DNA from: Pyricularia pennisetigena
Lineage: Eukaryota; Ascomycota; Sordariomycetes; Magnaporthales; Pyriculariaceae
Assembly (NCBI RefSeq): GCF_004337985.1
Contig: NC_043742.1
Span: 4,267,259 to 4,331,258, forward strand
Direction: 5' to 3'
Length of the DNA stretch: 64,000 nucleotides
The first letter of the stretch is position 1. The number at the start of each line of letters is the position of its first letter. The translations under genes were made by a program, and so were the position numbers. Under the pieces are notes generated by a model. It was not told the DNA's origin. It made no database searches and saw only the letters and a list, made by a program, of their open reading frames with translations. Of this stretch, positions 34,306-44,402 are shown piece after piece.

Positions 34306-37300
34306 TCAACCGTCAGAGGTCGGACCTGGCTCACCATCGACATGGCCCCCATCATCACCTTCTTCTTCGTTGTCACTAAGTTTACCATAATCCTTCCATA
34401 GCCGAACATCCCTCGGCGGTACCGGCTTCGCGAGGACAATCGTCTCTACGCCCGCGGGGCTATTCTCCTCAGGCCCCATCGGCAGCCGATCGACGTCAAT
34501 CTCGAGCCCGAGCAGCGATTTAAGGACAACCCCGGCCCCAGCCTTGCTCATTACGGCATTGTGCTGTTTGCACGTCTCGCTCGCCACGCACTCCAGACAC
34601 CCGCCCATGCAGCTGCAGCCCTCGACCCTCGCCACCGCCTGTTGCAGTAGCATGTCGACGTGCTCAAATGCTTTGATATTTATTCCGGATCCGCCAGCGC
34701 CGCCCTTGGCATCGTAAAAGGTCAACCGCGCCGGCCGCTTGCGGCTGGTCTCCTTGCGCGCAAACTCCTTGAGGCTGTTCTTACACTCGGTGCGCACGTC
34801 GCCGGGCATGCTGATGACGAAGTTGGGCACCAGGCTCATTACGCAGTGCTCGGCTGCATGGATCGCCGCCGCCGCGTTCAGCCGCCGGGAGTCAAGAATC
34901 TCGAGTGCGCGCCGAGGAATGTCCAGCCAGGTGCCCTTGCTGAAACGCACGACCGGTGGGTTGTCCACGTGCACAGCATCCAGTACGCGGTTGCGCTTGT
35001 CCACTTTGAAGTACCCAAAAACCACCTGCTTGATCCGGATGGTTCCATGATATGCTCGGCAAGGGGATCCCTCAATGCGCTTGATGGCCTCTGTCTCGAT
35101 CGGGTCGATATCTGTAAAGTCTCGTTGCTCCGTCGTCCAATCCACCTTGACTTTCTCAACCCTTGCCATATGCTTCTCTGGGTCGAAATCGCGCACCAGG
35201 TAGGTGGTGCCCTGGTGAAGGAAAATGGCGCCGTCGTAGAGTGTGAACGTAGCCCTGGAGGCCTCGAGCTCCTCTAAAACAACGTTTCGCCCATGTGATA
35301 TATCAACAATAGCAAAGTGCTCATCCTCAGTATCCCGAATTGTCACAAACTTGGACGGCATAGGCCGGAACCTGTCGTGACAGTGATAGTATCCAAGCTC
35401 ATCGGGCACTAGTCTTTCAACGCATATCTTGGGAAGATCTGCGCCAAAGTACTGCACATCCTCGTCAGGCCGGATCGGCATTTCGTAGGCCGCACATTGT
35501 ATATGGCCCTCCCTCACCAACATGTTTTCGAGATCGACTTGCAGCGCACAGTTTGGTTGCGTAAAGATTTCGTCTGGGTTCTGCATATAGTGTTGATCTG
35601 TCGGAAACGAGTCCCCAACCAAAATGGAGAGCGAATCCAGGTTCCGCCGTCCAGCACGTCCACTCTGCTGTCTGAGGTTGGCAATCGTATAAGGGAACCC
35701 CCAAGTGATCACACAGTCAAGGGAGCCGATGTCGACGCCCAGCTCCAGCGCCGTCGTAGCTACGATGCCCACAAGTTTGCCCTCAAACATCTCTGTTTCA
35801 ATCCTTCGCCGGTCCTGTGGTGTATATCCACCGCGGTAACCCATCACACGAGCGATGCACTCAGGTCGACCGAGCCTTTCGAGCTCGGCCCTGACGGCCC
35901 CGACAAGCTTTTCGCATTGCTCCCTGACCCGACAGAACGCAATAACGCGGACTCCGCGTAGAACGAGCTGGCAAAAGAGCCGTGCACATTCATACTTGGC
36001 ATCACCTCGTCCGCTTGAAGGATCTCCAGGGACGCGGTAGGGCGTGTTCCAGCAAAGAAACTCCTTGCGGCCGGATGGAGAGCCGTCAAAGTCCACGAGC
36101 CGCACATCGCTGATCCCAAATATTGTCTTGAAGTGCTCCTTGGGGTTTGCTACGGTGGCGGAGCACGATACAAACTTGACATGTCGGTTGCCCACAGCAG
36201 CGCAGATTCGGCGTAGGCGCCGCATGATGAGCGCGACGTGAGAGCCCATCAGACCATTGTAATAATGCAGCTCGTCCACCACCACGTACCGAAGATTCTT
36301 GAGGAAGGTCCGCCATCGCTCCTCTTGTGGAAGAATAGTAATATGCAGCATATCCGGGTTGGTGAAGATGATGCGCCCCTCGTCACGAATAATGTTTCTC
36401 TCCGCCATTGGTGTGTCACCATCAAAAGTATCCACAACCATCTGCTCCAGACCCGGCATGTATGCCATCATCTCCTTTAGGCTTCGTTTTTGATCCTGAG
36501 CCAGCGCCTTTGTAGGAAAGATATACATTGCTCTGGTCTCGTGGTCCTTCTCCAGTGCATGCAAGACGGGAAGCTGGTAGATGAGCGACTTGCCCGAACT
36601 CGTCGAGGTGGCCACGACGACATGATGACCTTCTATCAATCCGTTGATGGCTTCTGTTTGGTGCGCATAGAACTGCGTAATGCCTTTCGCGTTGTACAAG
36701 GCATTAACGAGATCCTGGCTGAGCAGGAAATTGAGGTCTCCAAAAATCGGCTCCTGCGGTTCGAAGACACGGTGGCCATCCGGGACGATTTGTCCGGTAT
36801 AGAAAGGGCTCTCTTTGAGCTCCTGGACTATCTCCGGGATTGACTTGCGCTCCTTGGGTATGCTTTCTGGTATTGTACTAGTTTGAGGCGGAGGCGATGG
36901 TTGTGTGGCTGCGGTTGGCATCGGGATAAACTTCTCAGACTCACTCTTCAGCGCCATGACAGGATCGGTCGATTCTGTCACGCACTTATTTATAAAATGA
37001 TTGACCGCAACCGTAAAACGTTGGTTGCGCTTCTCGATCAGCGTCGCCATCTGCTTCTGACTGTACACCGGCATCTTCAGTTCTTCATCGCGCAGCTTCC
37101 GGGTAGGCTTTGTAGGTTCTCCTGTCTTCTTGCACTGCACCTCCCGCTTGAGGTCTCCGTCGAGGAACTCAAAATACAAAACCTCCTTTCCGGTCAGGTC
37201 CGCGTCGCCATTGTCACCCTGGTTGCGGCTCTGCAACCCCTCGCGGCCGGTGAAGCCCCCGACGGACGAATCTGGCGGGCGGCTCTGCGACGTTAGGAAA

Positions 37301-37800
37301 TTCCTCGACGACCGGAAAGTGTCATCCCTCTCTGCGCCGCGTGCGTCCAGCTGCAGCATGACCTCGTCGACATATTCGAATCGCACGCCGTCAGGACGGA
37401 GGGCCGCGATGGCCGCCACGTCTTGAATCAGCAGCTGCCGATTGATGTGCGACTCGACCGTAGACTTGATGGTGTCGAAAGTGGTTGCGAGGTGCTTGCG
37501 TGTGCAGCAAAAGGTGACGACGAGGTTGAGGGCTCGGTACGTTTTGTCTAGTACCTTGAACCACTCGGGCCACTCAATCACGCATTCGTCCTGAACACCG
37601 GCGGGATCTGACTGCTGAGCATTTCTTACTTTGTTCGTCGACTTGGCCGTCCGCCGAGCGTTGCCGGCTGTGGAGTTTTCAGTCGTGTCAATATCATCTT
37701 TGCGTTCGCCAGGCGCTGATGCGTCCGCAATTTGAGATCGTTTACGCTTCCCAGGCTTGTTGACTGGTCGTTGGTTGGCATCTTTAGCAGCAGCGTCCAT
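34306..37800 (-). CDS. hrq1: RecQ4-like 3'-5' DNA helicase Hrq1
   Basis: ATP-dependent DNA helicase acting in interstrand-crosslink repair and telomere maintenance in yeasts. A single exon of 1164 aa. The N-terminus has a basic Lys/Arg segment (PGKRKR) and a ubiquitin-fold-like region. The helicase core starts near 375: Q-type motif FYAHQTEA, Walker A TSTSSGKS (398-405), motif II DELH (about 509), SCSATVANP (motif III), and the C-terminal RecA lobe with TTALELGVDIGSLD and QQSGRAGRR (motif VI). The C-terminal domain of the DUF1998 type ends in a four-Cys cluster (CSCMGGCLECVASETC), the zinc/iron site shared with bacterial MrfA. The absence of introns over 3.5 kb is notable beside its intron-bearing neighbours but fits the family in fungi. 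Confidence 0.93.
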   Translation of the reverse strand: MDAAAKDANQRPVNKPGKRKRSQIADASAPGERKDDIDTTENSTAGNARRTAKSTNKVRNAQQSDPAGVQDECVIEWPEWFKVLDKTYRALNLVVTFCCTRKHLATTFDTIKSTVESHINRQLLIQDVAAIAALRPDGVRFEYVDEVMLQLDARGAERDDTFRSSRNFLTSQSRPPDSSVGGFTGREGLQSRNQGDNGDADLTGKEVLYFEFLDGDLKREVQCKKTGEPTKPTRKLRDEELKMPVYSQKQMATLIEKRNQRFTVAVNHFINKCVTESTDPVMALKSESEKFIPMPTAATQPSPPPQTSTIPESIPKERKSIPEIVQELKESPFYTGQIVPDGHRVFEPQEPIFGDLNFLLSQDLVNALYNAKGITQFYAHQTEAINGLIEGHHVVVATSTSSGKSLIYQLPVLHALEKDHETRAMYIFPTKALAQDQKRSLKEMMAYMPGLEQMVVDTFDGDTPMAERNIIRDEGRIIFTNPDMLHITILPQEERWRTFLKNLRYVVVDELHYYNGLMGSHVALIMRRLRRICAAVGNRHVKFVSCSATVANPKEHFKTIFGISDVRLVDFDGSPSGRKEFLCWNTPYRVPGDPSSGRGDAKYECARLFCQLVLRGVRVIAFCRVREQCEKLVGAVRAELERLGRPECIARVMGYRGGYTPQDRRRIETEMFEGKLVGIVATTALELGVDIGSLDCVITWGFPYTIANLRQQSGRAGRRNLDSLSILVGDSFPTDQHYMQNPDEIFTQPNCALQVDLENMLVREGHIQCAAYEMPIRPDEDVQYFGADLPKICVERLVPDELGYYHCHDRFRPMPSKFVTIRDTEDEHFAIVDISHGRNVVLEELEASRATFTLYDGAIFLHQGTTYLVRDFDPEKHMARVEKVKVDWTTEQRDFTDIDPIETEAIKRIEGSPCRAYHGTIRIKQVVFGYFKVDKRNRVLDAVHVDNPPVVRFSKGTWLDIPRRALEILDSRRLNAAAAIHAAEHCVMSLVPNFVISMPGDVRTECKNSLKEFARKETSRKRPARLTFYDAKGGAGGSGINIKAFEHVDMLLQQAVARVEGCSCMGGCLECVASETCKQHNAVMSKAGAGVVLKSLLGLEIDVDRLPMGPEENSPAGVETIVLAKPVPPRDVRLWKDYGKLSDNEEEGDDGGHVDGEPGPTSDG

Positions 37801-38514
37801 GTCATTTAATCAATATGACCAACAGACAAGTTCAGTCGCTGAGGTGCATACATGTTGCAGATTGCCGCTGCAAGAAAAACACTACATGAATTCAAGCATG
37901 TTTCGTTATAGTTCTTGGGAAAGAAACAAGGAGCGGCAATTCAATCAGCTTCGTTTGGTGGCAAACTTGCGCGGTAGTTGGACCCAGTCACGCCAAAACG
38001 TCTCGAATTCACGTGATAACTTACTAGTAGCAACAATACCTAGTTGAGTCGTGTAAAGCAACGTTAGTCTGTACCGGATCCCTCTAGACAATTAGATAAA
38101 GATTTTTTTTTTTTTTAAAAAAAAATATATGCTGCTAGCTACTGTGATCTACAATAAGTGAGTAGATGAGAGTCCGGTCTAAACCTCACAATTATTCTGG
38201 ACAAGTAGGCCAAACCACCACCAACATCTATAGATAGGTAGTAGTGTACGCTGAAGTGAAGCAGACCGCACCTCACAAGCCCATATGTACCTAGCTGCCG
38301 AGTGACTTCCCTGATACCTGAAGGTTTACACCCAAACGCCTGCTTTCCATCGTCATCCCGCAAGTCAATAATCAAGTGTGAAGAGATGCTCATCGGTCAT
38401 GTGTCATTACTTAGGATGGCCCAGCCCTTTTGCTGGCTCGGGGCCTGCTGTTGGTTGTCAGAGATAGATATGTGACTGTAAAATTCGCATTCACCAACTG
38501 TGAAACCCTCGGTC
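37801..38514. other. Hrq1 promoter and RanBP3-like 3' region
   Basis: Contains T and A runs near 38103-38127 and several TACCTA-like words. No open frame of interest. It separates two genes on the minus strand. Confidence 0.55.
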
Positions 38515-40295
38515 TAGCTGAAAGACCTGAGTTCTTTTTGAATAAGGTCGATGGTTTGTTGGAATATCTCGGCATTCGCCGCAGACATCTAGATTAGAAA
38601 ACGTGAGCAGGTGCTTTCTTGGTGTGAATAGGGCTGATGATAGCACATACCTTGATTTGTAATGTGACCGGATGAGCATCTGGTCCCTCCAAGGCCGTGA
38701 AGAGAAATCCAACAGCTTTCATCATCTCCCTCCTTACAAACTCCGTCCCGGCTAATACTGCCGTGTTGATGACCACCCGAAGGGTGTGATCCTGGCGCAT
38801 AATCAGGCGAACGACCTTGGGCGTCTTGCTATCGCCGTCACCAGCGTCGAGCACTGAGGCATCGAATGAAGCCGTCAGAGCAGCACCACTTTGGTCAAAA
38901 TCTATGGTTGCCTCTGGCACGTTGACTTTAAGAATACCGGCGCCTCGTTCTTTCCAAGCTCCCGACTCTTTGTCCAAGTGATAAACCTTGGCCCTAGCCA
39001 AAAAGATGGTAGCCTCGCCGGCCTCTCCATCGTCAACGACGACTGATCGGTGTTAGCAACCACGTGGAAACGCGAGGGTGAACACAATAGGTTCATCTTA
39101 CCTTTTTGCAGCTTCGTCGCCTTCTTTTTGTCTTCCGCGCTTGCGGGCTTGGTCTGCTCTGCTTCGCCCTCTTCGTCTTTGGCCTTCTCCTCAGACTCGG
39201 ATTCTTCCAGAGCCACGCCATCGTCGCCAGTCTCTGTATCACTTTCCCCACCTTCAGATGCTTCATTGTCACTGTCCGGCGCACCAAAGGGCCGAGCTGG
39301 CTTATCATTCTTGAGCACTCCACCAGGCTTTGCAAAACTCGTCAGCCTGGACGCACCCAGGCCACCCCCGAATCCACTGCCAAAGGCGCTTCCAAACGGT
39401 TTGGACGCGCCGCCATTGAGTGAAGCAAACGGAGAGGCCGAGGGGGAGCCATCACCCGGGGGTCCAAAGGTCAACTTGGGCGGTGCTGGAATGGTACCGG
39501 AACCTGCCCCTAAAGCTCCGAATGGGGAGGGTGAGGCTGAAGAAGACAGGGTGCCGAACCCCGATGCGGTGTTGCCGGAAGATCCTAATGCACCAAATGG
39601 AGATGCACCACCAGTAGCCCCTAAAGTACCAAAGGGAGATGTAGCACCGCTCAGTTTTGCAAAACCAGACTTTGCGAAGGCGGCGGCTGAGGTAGTAGCC
39701 GGTGCAGTATCGCCCTTCCCGCTGGCGGGCTTTTGTAAGCTGACAGATAATGGAGGGTCTTTGGGCTTGTGGGTGTCGGTAGATTCCGTCGTCTTCTCGG
39801 TAGATTCGGTTGCGGGAGCCTGTGCAAGTCAATTTAGATATTGAATAATGATTTGTAGGCTTGAAATCATCAATAGTCGCGGCTTACCCCAGATTCATCT
39901 TCAGCCTCTGCCTCGGCCAGCTCATCACGCGCTCTCTTTTTCTCCGGCTCCAGTCTGTCGGTCCTATTGGTGCCATCCTTCGGCGAAAGGCTACCTGCCG
40001 ACTCCGAAGAGCTAGGCTCGTGGTTCTCGTCTAGCTGGTCATGCGCCCTCTTCTTCTTTGGTGACGAAATTTGCTCCTTCAATGTGTCGTCGGCGGGCTT
40101 GGTAGTGTCGACAGGGCTCAGCTTTGGTGCCTTGGCCATTTCTCCTTCCTGCTCTGCCGCAGCTGGCTTTTCGGAAATTGCGGTCTGTTTGAGCTCTTCC
40201 CTCGTCGCCTTGGTCTCTGCGTCCTCCTTCGGGCTACCGGCCTGAGAGATGGCGTGGGAGGTGAGCGGAGTGTCATCCGCCATCGTGTCTGTCAT
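38515..40295 (-). CDS. Ran-binding FG protein (Yrb2/RanBP3/Nup50-like)
   Basis: Predicted 529-aa nuclear transport cofactor. Four exons: 40295-39888, 39819-39102, 39041-38651, 38587-38515. The N-terminal third is charged with basic nuclear-signal-like clusters (KKKRAHD, KKRARDE). Exon 2 encodes an FG region with repeated SPFGALG-type units, then an acidic Glu/Ser stretch. The C-terminal ~130 residues form a Ran-binding domain: TIFLARAKVYHLDK, WKERGAGILKV, and IMRQDHTLRVVINT. The layout (basic tail, FG repeats, RanBD) matches Yrb2/RanBP3, which helps CRM1-dependent export. Nup2/Nup50-type nucleoporins are the alternative. A second ATG four codons in is an equally good start. The 264-codon antisense frame over the FG region is a shadow. 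Confidence 0.85.
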
Positions 40296-41065
40296 TTATG
40301 TAACAGTGAAAGACAGCCAGTTATGCGGGAGCGAACAAAACAGATCAAAGGCCCTGACAGCCTTGGCGGGTAGCTTCGTTTGTCCGACTGAGGATACGCG
40401 GACCGGAAACGGCAGTTGGCGAGATACGGATATCGCCGGTCGGCGGGGCACAGCAATGTACTGTTGTCTCAGCACAAGGATATTGGATCCCACGAAAATG
40501 GACGCGTCCAAGGGGCTGAAAGCGGCCTGAATAGAGCGGCTGGATGAAAAGCGACTTTCGATCGGATTGGGCACGTCGCGGTCTGGGCCTTGCATCCCCG
40601 AGCTTTTTTTTTTTCCGACTTTTGTAGCGACGAAATTGGCGATGATGCGGTCCCTCTCTACAGGCACGTCGCCCAGGTGGGCAAGGTGGGTGGGCGGGCT
40701 ACCGTTCTGACTTCCCATTTGACGCTTGGGTTCAATGGGATGGCTTCGCTTGACAGGCGGGGCGGGGTTCCACCCAAAGACCAGAACAGTAGCTTCGATT
40801 GGGCTGAGATACAGCACAAAATAGACGGACAATCTATCGTGAGCACACAGTGCACGCAAGTGGGTTTGGTTTAGTATTTGGATTCGATTCAAGTGGCACA
40901 TGAGTTTTATTAGATGATCGAGGCAAATGAGTTCTAAGATTCCTGCTATTTGCCCTATTGGCACAAGGCTTACAAAAGAAACCGAAATACAACATGCATG
41001 ACCGTCACTGACACCCTACTGTGCAACCTAGGCCTAGTCCACTAGGACTAGGCATCCTGTCGCCA
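40296..41065. other. RanBP3-like promoter to next gene's 3' end
   Basis: A 222-codon open frame on the minus strand crosses most of this interval, but it has irregular composition, no domain, and an ordinary antisense counterpart. I do not call it. The palindrome-rich segment around 41029-41050 (CCTAGGCCTAG and ACTAGGACTAG) is the only local structure seen. Confidence 0.45.
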
Positions 41066-42887
41066 TCACGTCATTCCCGCTCTGCTCGATGCATCTTTGC
41101 AGCCGCTGGTCGTGGGCATCTCCAAATTCTTCAAGGAGTCCCTGTCAGACTCATCCACGAGTGTGTCAGATGTCGCTGATTCAGAGAGTATGTCATCAGC
41201 AGTAGCTCTGTACGGAGGCAATACCCCGGCTTCAGCTTCCAACTCCGTAAAGTCGGAAAGCTCAATGCTCATTCCAGCCCGTCCCTCCTCTAGGTCAGAA
41301 AAGTTGCCGTCGTCATCCGATGTGAAGCTTTGACTTGACCGACGACTCCCCAACATCGCTTCCTTCTCCTCGTCATCCTCGTCATCAGAAGCACTTCCAA
41401 ACAAACGAGCCAGGAAGCGCCGCAGGTTCTTTCTTCGCTTTGCTCGGCGCCGACGATTGGCCTCTCGGCGGCGCGAGCGACGTTGGGAGCGACTCGTGTT
41501 TGTATCCTGGTGATAGTCCCTGCGACGACAGCACAGGAAATGCATAATGCCAATCACAAGCCCAAGCATGACAATGCACAGCACTATGCCAACAACAAGC
41601 GATAAGACGTTTTCCGAGGCACCTGGCCGCGGCGAAGGGTTTTTGGGCGGATGGTCTTCGGGCCAATGCGAAGCCCCTGGTGGTGGGTGAGGTCGATGAT
41701 GTGGCCTGTCTGGTGGGTGGTGAGGGTGAAACGGATGTCCATCATTGGCAAATCCCGGCGGTGGCCAGTGTGGAGGTCGATGCCTATGATGAGGCCGCTC
41801 CCACGGCGGTGGGAATCTCCATCCATCGTGCAACGAACTGTTACCTTCATGACCGTGAGGGTGTCTCCAAGGAGGCCTGTGTCGGTGACGATGACGCCAA
41901 CGATCATGTCCGTGCCTTGTCCTGCCTCGAAACAAGTCGGCGAAATCATCCCAGAACCACGACTTTGCGACACCGCCGATGGTGCTCAGGAAAGTCTTGA
42001 CCATGCATTTGAAGTCGTCACAATCGCCGATACTTTTTTCATCTTCTTCCCAGCGGTGCGACCTGGCGAGATGCATCTCCTTGCGTCTGATGAGACGGTG
42101 TAAGTGCACCACATCACGTCGCAGTCTTCGCAGCTCATCGAGCTTGGACAGAAAGTCCTCAGCGGTTCCCTCGTCCAGGGAGTCTTGATACTTGTCTTGG
42201 GAAACCTCCATCGAGGCCGGACCTTTCAAGTCAAATATATCCCCAGGAGAGTCCTGTTTGAACTGAAGCGAAAAGCCTAGAGGTTGCTCCATCGCAACGT
42301 CCGAAACAGATTCGACCGTGAAGGAGAAGAGCTGCGCTGCAGGCAAACCATTGGCTTCGACGCAGGTTATGTTCCATACGGCGGTGAAGGTTATGCCGTC
42401 ACTTAGGGAGGTGAAGTTGCCGTTGGTTTCCTGTTCCAACGGCTTGTGATTAAGGAGCACATCCGCAGGAGCGCATGGTTCCTGCTTTTGGAGAACACCA
42501 AGTTGAATATCCTGCTCGAGGTGGCATCAGTATGCGATACAATCAACACTTAGGTATATGTTCGATACCTCTATTTGTTCCGCTAGGAGCTGATCAGCAT
42601 TGCATTTGCCTGTCAGCACTTACCAGATAGTGAACTGGACTGCTCTCAGCCAAATCCAAGGTTATGTAAGCCGATGTATAAAGTTCTGGAGAATGTTAGC
42701 TGCAAGGTTCTCGAAGGTGAACAATGAGATGACAGCTCCTAAATTTTCTATTTCTGATCACAGCGATCCGTATCGGGGTCTACATACCGATTGATGAGCC
42801 TCGGGCTGCATCAGTATCTGCCACCGCCAGCAGCGGCGTCAACAGGGTGGCCCAAGTCCACGCCCAAGACCTGTCGAGGCTGCGCAT
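41066..42887 (-). CDS. secreted-type single-pass membrane protein with His/Arg/Pro-rich ectodomain
   Basis: Not recognised. Predicted 535 aa in three exons: 42887-42788, 42685-42624, 42511-41066. Residues 1-24 (MRSLDRSWAWTWATLLTPLL onward) look like a signal peptide. The ectodomain has a beta-rich first part with few Cys, a charged helical stretch at about 172-208 (coiled-coil-like, LDELRRLRRD), then a segment at about 252-341 with 22 His in 90 residues plus many Arg, Pro and Trp. One membrane helix follows at about 357-380, then a Cys-Cys-Arg stop-transfer, a strongly basic Arg-rich stretch and an acidic Ser/Asp/Glu tail (ASDDEDDEEKE). The topology suggests a cell-surface or secretory-pathway protein; metal or polyanion binding by the His-rich part is only a guess. 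Splicing around 42569-42623 was ambiguous and I skip a possible 21-nt exon. Confidence 0.75.
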
Positions 42888-44402
42888 AGTCGAAAGAGGC
42901 ACTTGTGATCGTGAGGGGGCCTCTCGAAGCAACTTTGGCCGGCAGCTACACCATGCCGCTATTAGTGTGGGCTGCGAGTGCTGCACCTTTGAATCTTCAC
43001 TGAACTTGGGCTGCGAGCCAAGTGAAGGCTCGTTAAATATTAAATGATTGAATTTACCGAGCAAGACTTGGTTTCGCCGAGGTGATTTCGACTGAACTTT
43101 GAGAACTTTGGAATTAAGAATGGCGAAAACACTACTTGGAGTATGATGGTATCAAAGGAACAAAGGCTGCCGCCCACCACTCGTTTTAATCGATGGCGCG
43201 CCTTGACAGTTTCATGCGTGCAAACTGCCACCCACGTTCCCGTCCTGTCTTACGTTCGGAGTGTTAACCTGCAGTCGTTAGCTCCGACTAGTGTCGGAAC
43301 ATTCAGCAGCAGCTGTACAAGAGTCCCCCGTTTTTGGGGGCAACGGGATGTGGGAGACCAAGCTCTGATCATCAGGGAAGTGGCTTCCCAATTACATTGT
43401 AGCATTATGGGTCAGGGGTTGCTCCCGCACCCAATAAGTGACCATTGGCAACTCTGGGTGCTACTGTAAAATAAAGCTAGGCCAATAGCGAGCGCGCTCG
43501 AAGCTGACGACGCCCAGCCTTCCAGCGTGGGTGGTTTTGTGTGTTGCAACCTCCGACACGAGTCGGACCTTTCTTTCTTTCTGCGGCAACCGTTTTCTTC
43601 TCCTCAATGAAATTGCGAAATTATGCAGTAAGCAAGCTTAACCCGAAGCTTCTACCAAAAGTACGAATTGGGCATGTCCTCGATTGAGTATTATGTCATC
43701 CCATCTCTGCAGCATCTCCGTGGCATTCTATTTTGTACATGATTGTACGGCTGCATTTCAAAAAGGCAGAAGAGCGAGTTGACGATGCATTCATCGTAGA
43801 TGTGCATGACTTTTTCATTCTTGTAAGTTTTTAAAGAAATCTAGATTTAAATCTAGACCTGTATCGATCCGGGTCAATCAGAACAAGACCACTGTAAGCA
43901 ATTTTACAAATTTCCCCAATCTGGAGCGCGCTTATTCACTCGTCTCGGACGAGAATTTATAGCGTTCTTCCAAAATCACCTACCTATATGACGCAATCGT
44001 CGAAAGCCGCCAACAACCAAATTCCGATGGGGATTTCAAGCAATGTGTCACATATCCTGTTTATACATATTTCAAATATGTTAAAGTAAAATATGAGATC
44101 TCTTGAAAATTTCTCTATTTATGTACACGAAAACAAAAGTCTAATCTAGCCGTAAAACGGCAGAAGTGATTAGACTGATCCAATGGATGCGGGATGCTAG
44201 AAAAATAGAGAGAGAGACAATAAAACAAATACAAAAGAGAGTGACATAAAAAAAAAGGGGGGAATATCACATTTCACGCCAAAACGAGCGGTGGGCGCAA
44301 ATGCCTCCTCGATATTCAAAAGCGTAGCACGTACAGTCTCCAAAGTTGGTCATCAAACTTCCTCCCTTCGCATCTATACCAAAGATGGAAGATGGAGCTT
44401 AT
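42888..44402. other. 1.5-kb AT-rich gene-free region
   Basis: Holds the promoter of the unknown membrane protein on its left and the LPMO 3' UTR on its right. The part from about 43600 to 44270 is clearly AT-rich and contains an 18-bp perfect palindrome. No gene is supported. Confidence 0.55.
43840..43857. repeat. 18-bp perfect palindrome
   Basis: TCTAGATTT followed directly by its exact reverse complement AAATCTAGA. Either a dyad binding site or a chance product of AT-rich sequence. Confidence 0.8.

Noticed and set aside
39050..39844. 264-codon plus frame opposite the RanBP3-like FG region
   Set aside because: Pro/Ser-rich product is the complement of FG repeats; the minus-strand gene has domains and clean splice sites.
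40296..40964. 222-codon minus-strand frame upstream of the RanBP3-like gene
   Set aside because: No domain, irregular composition, and it occupies the expected promoter region.
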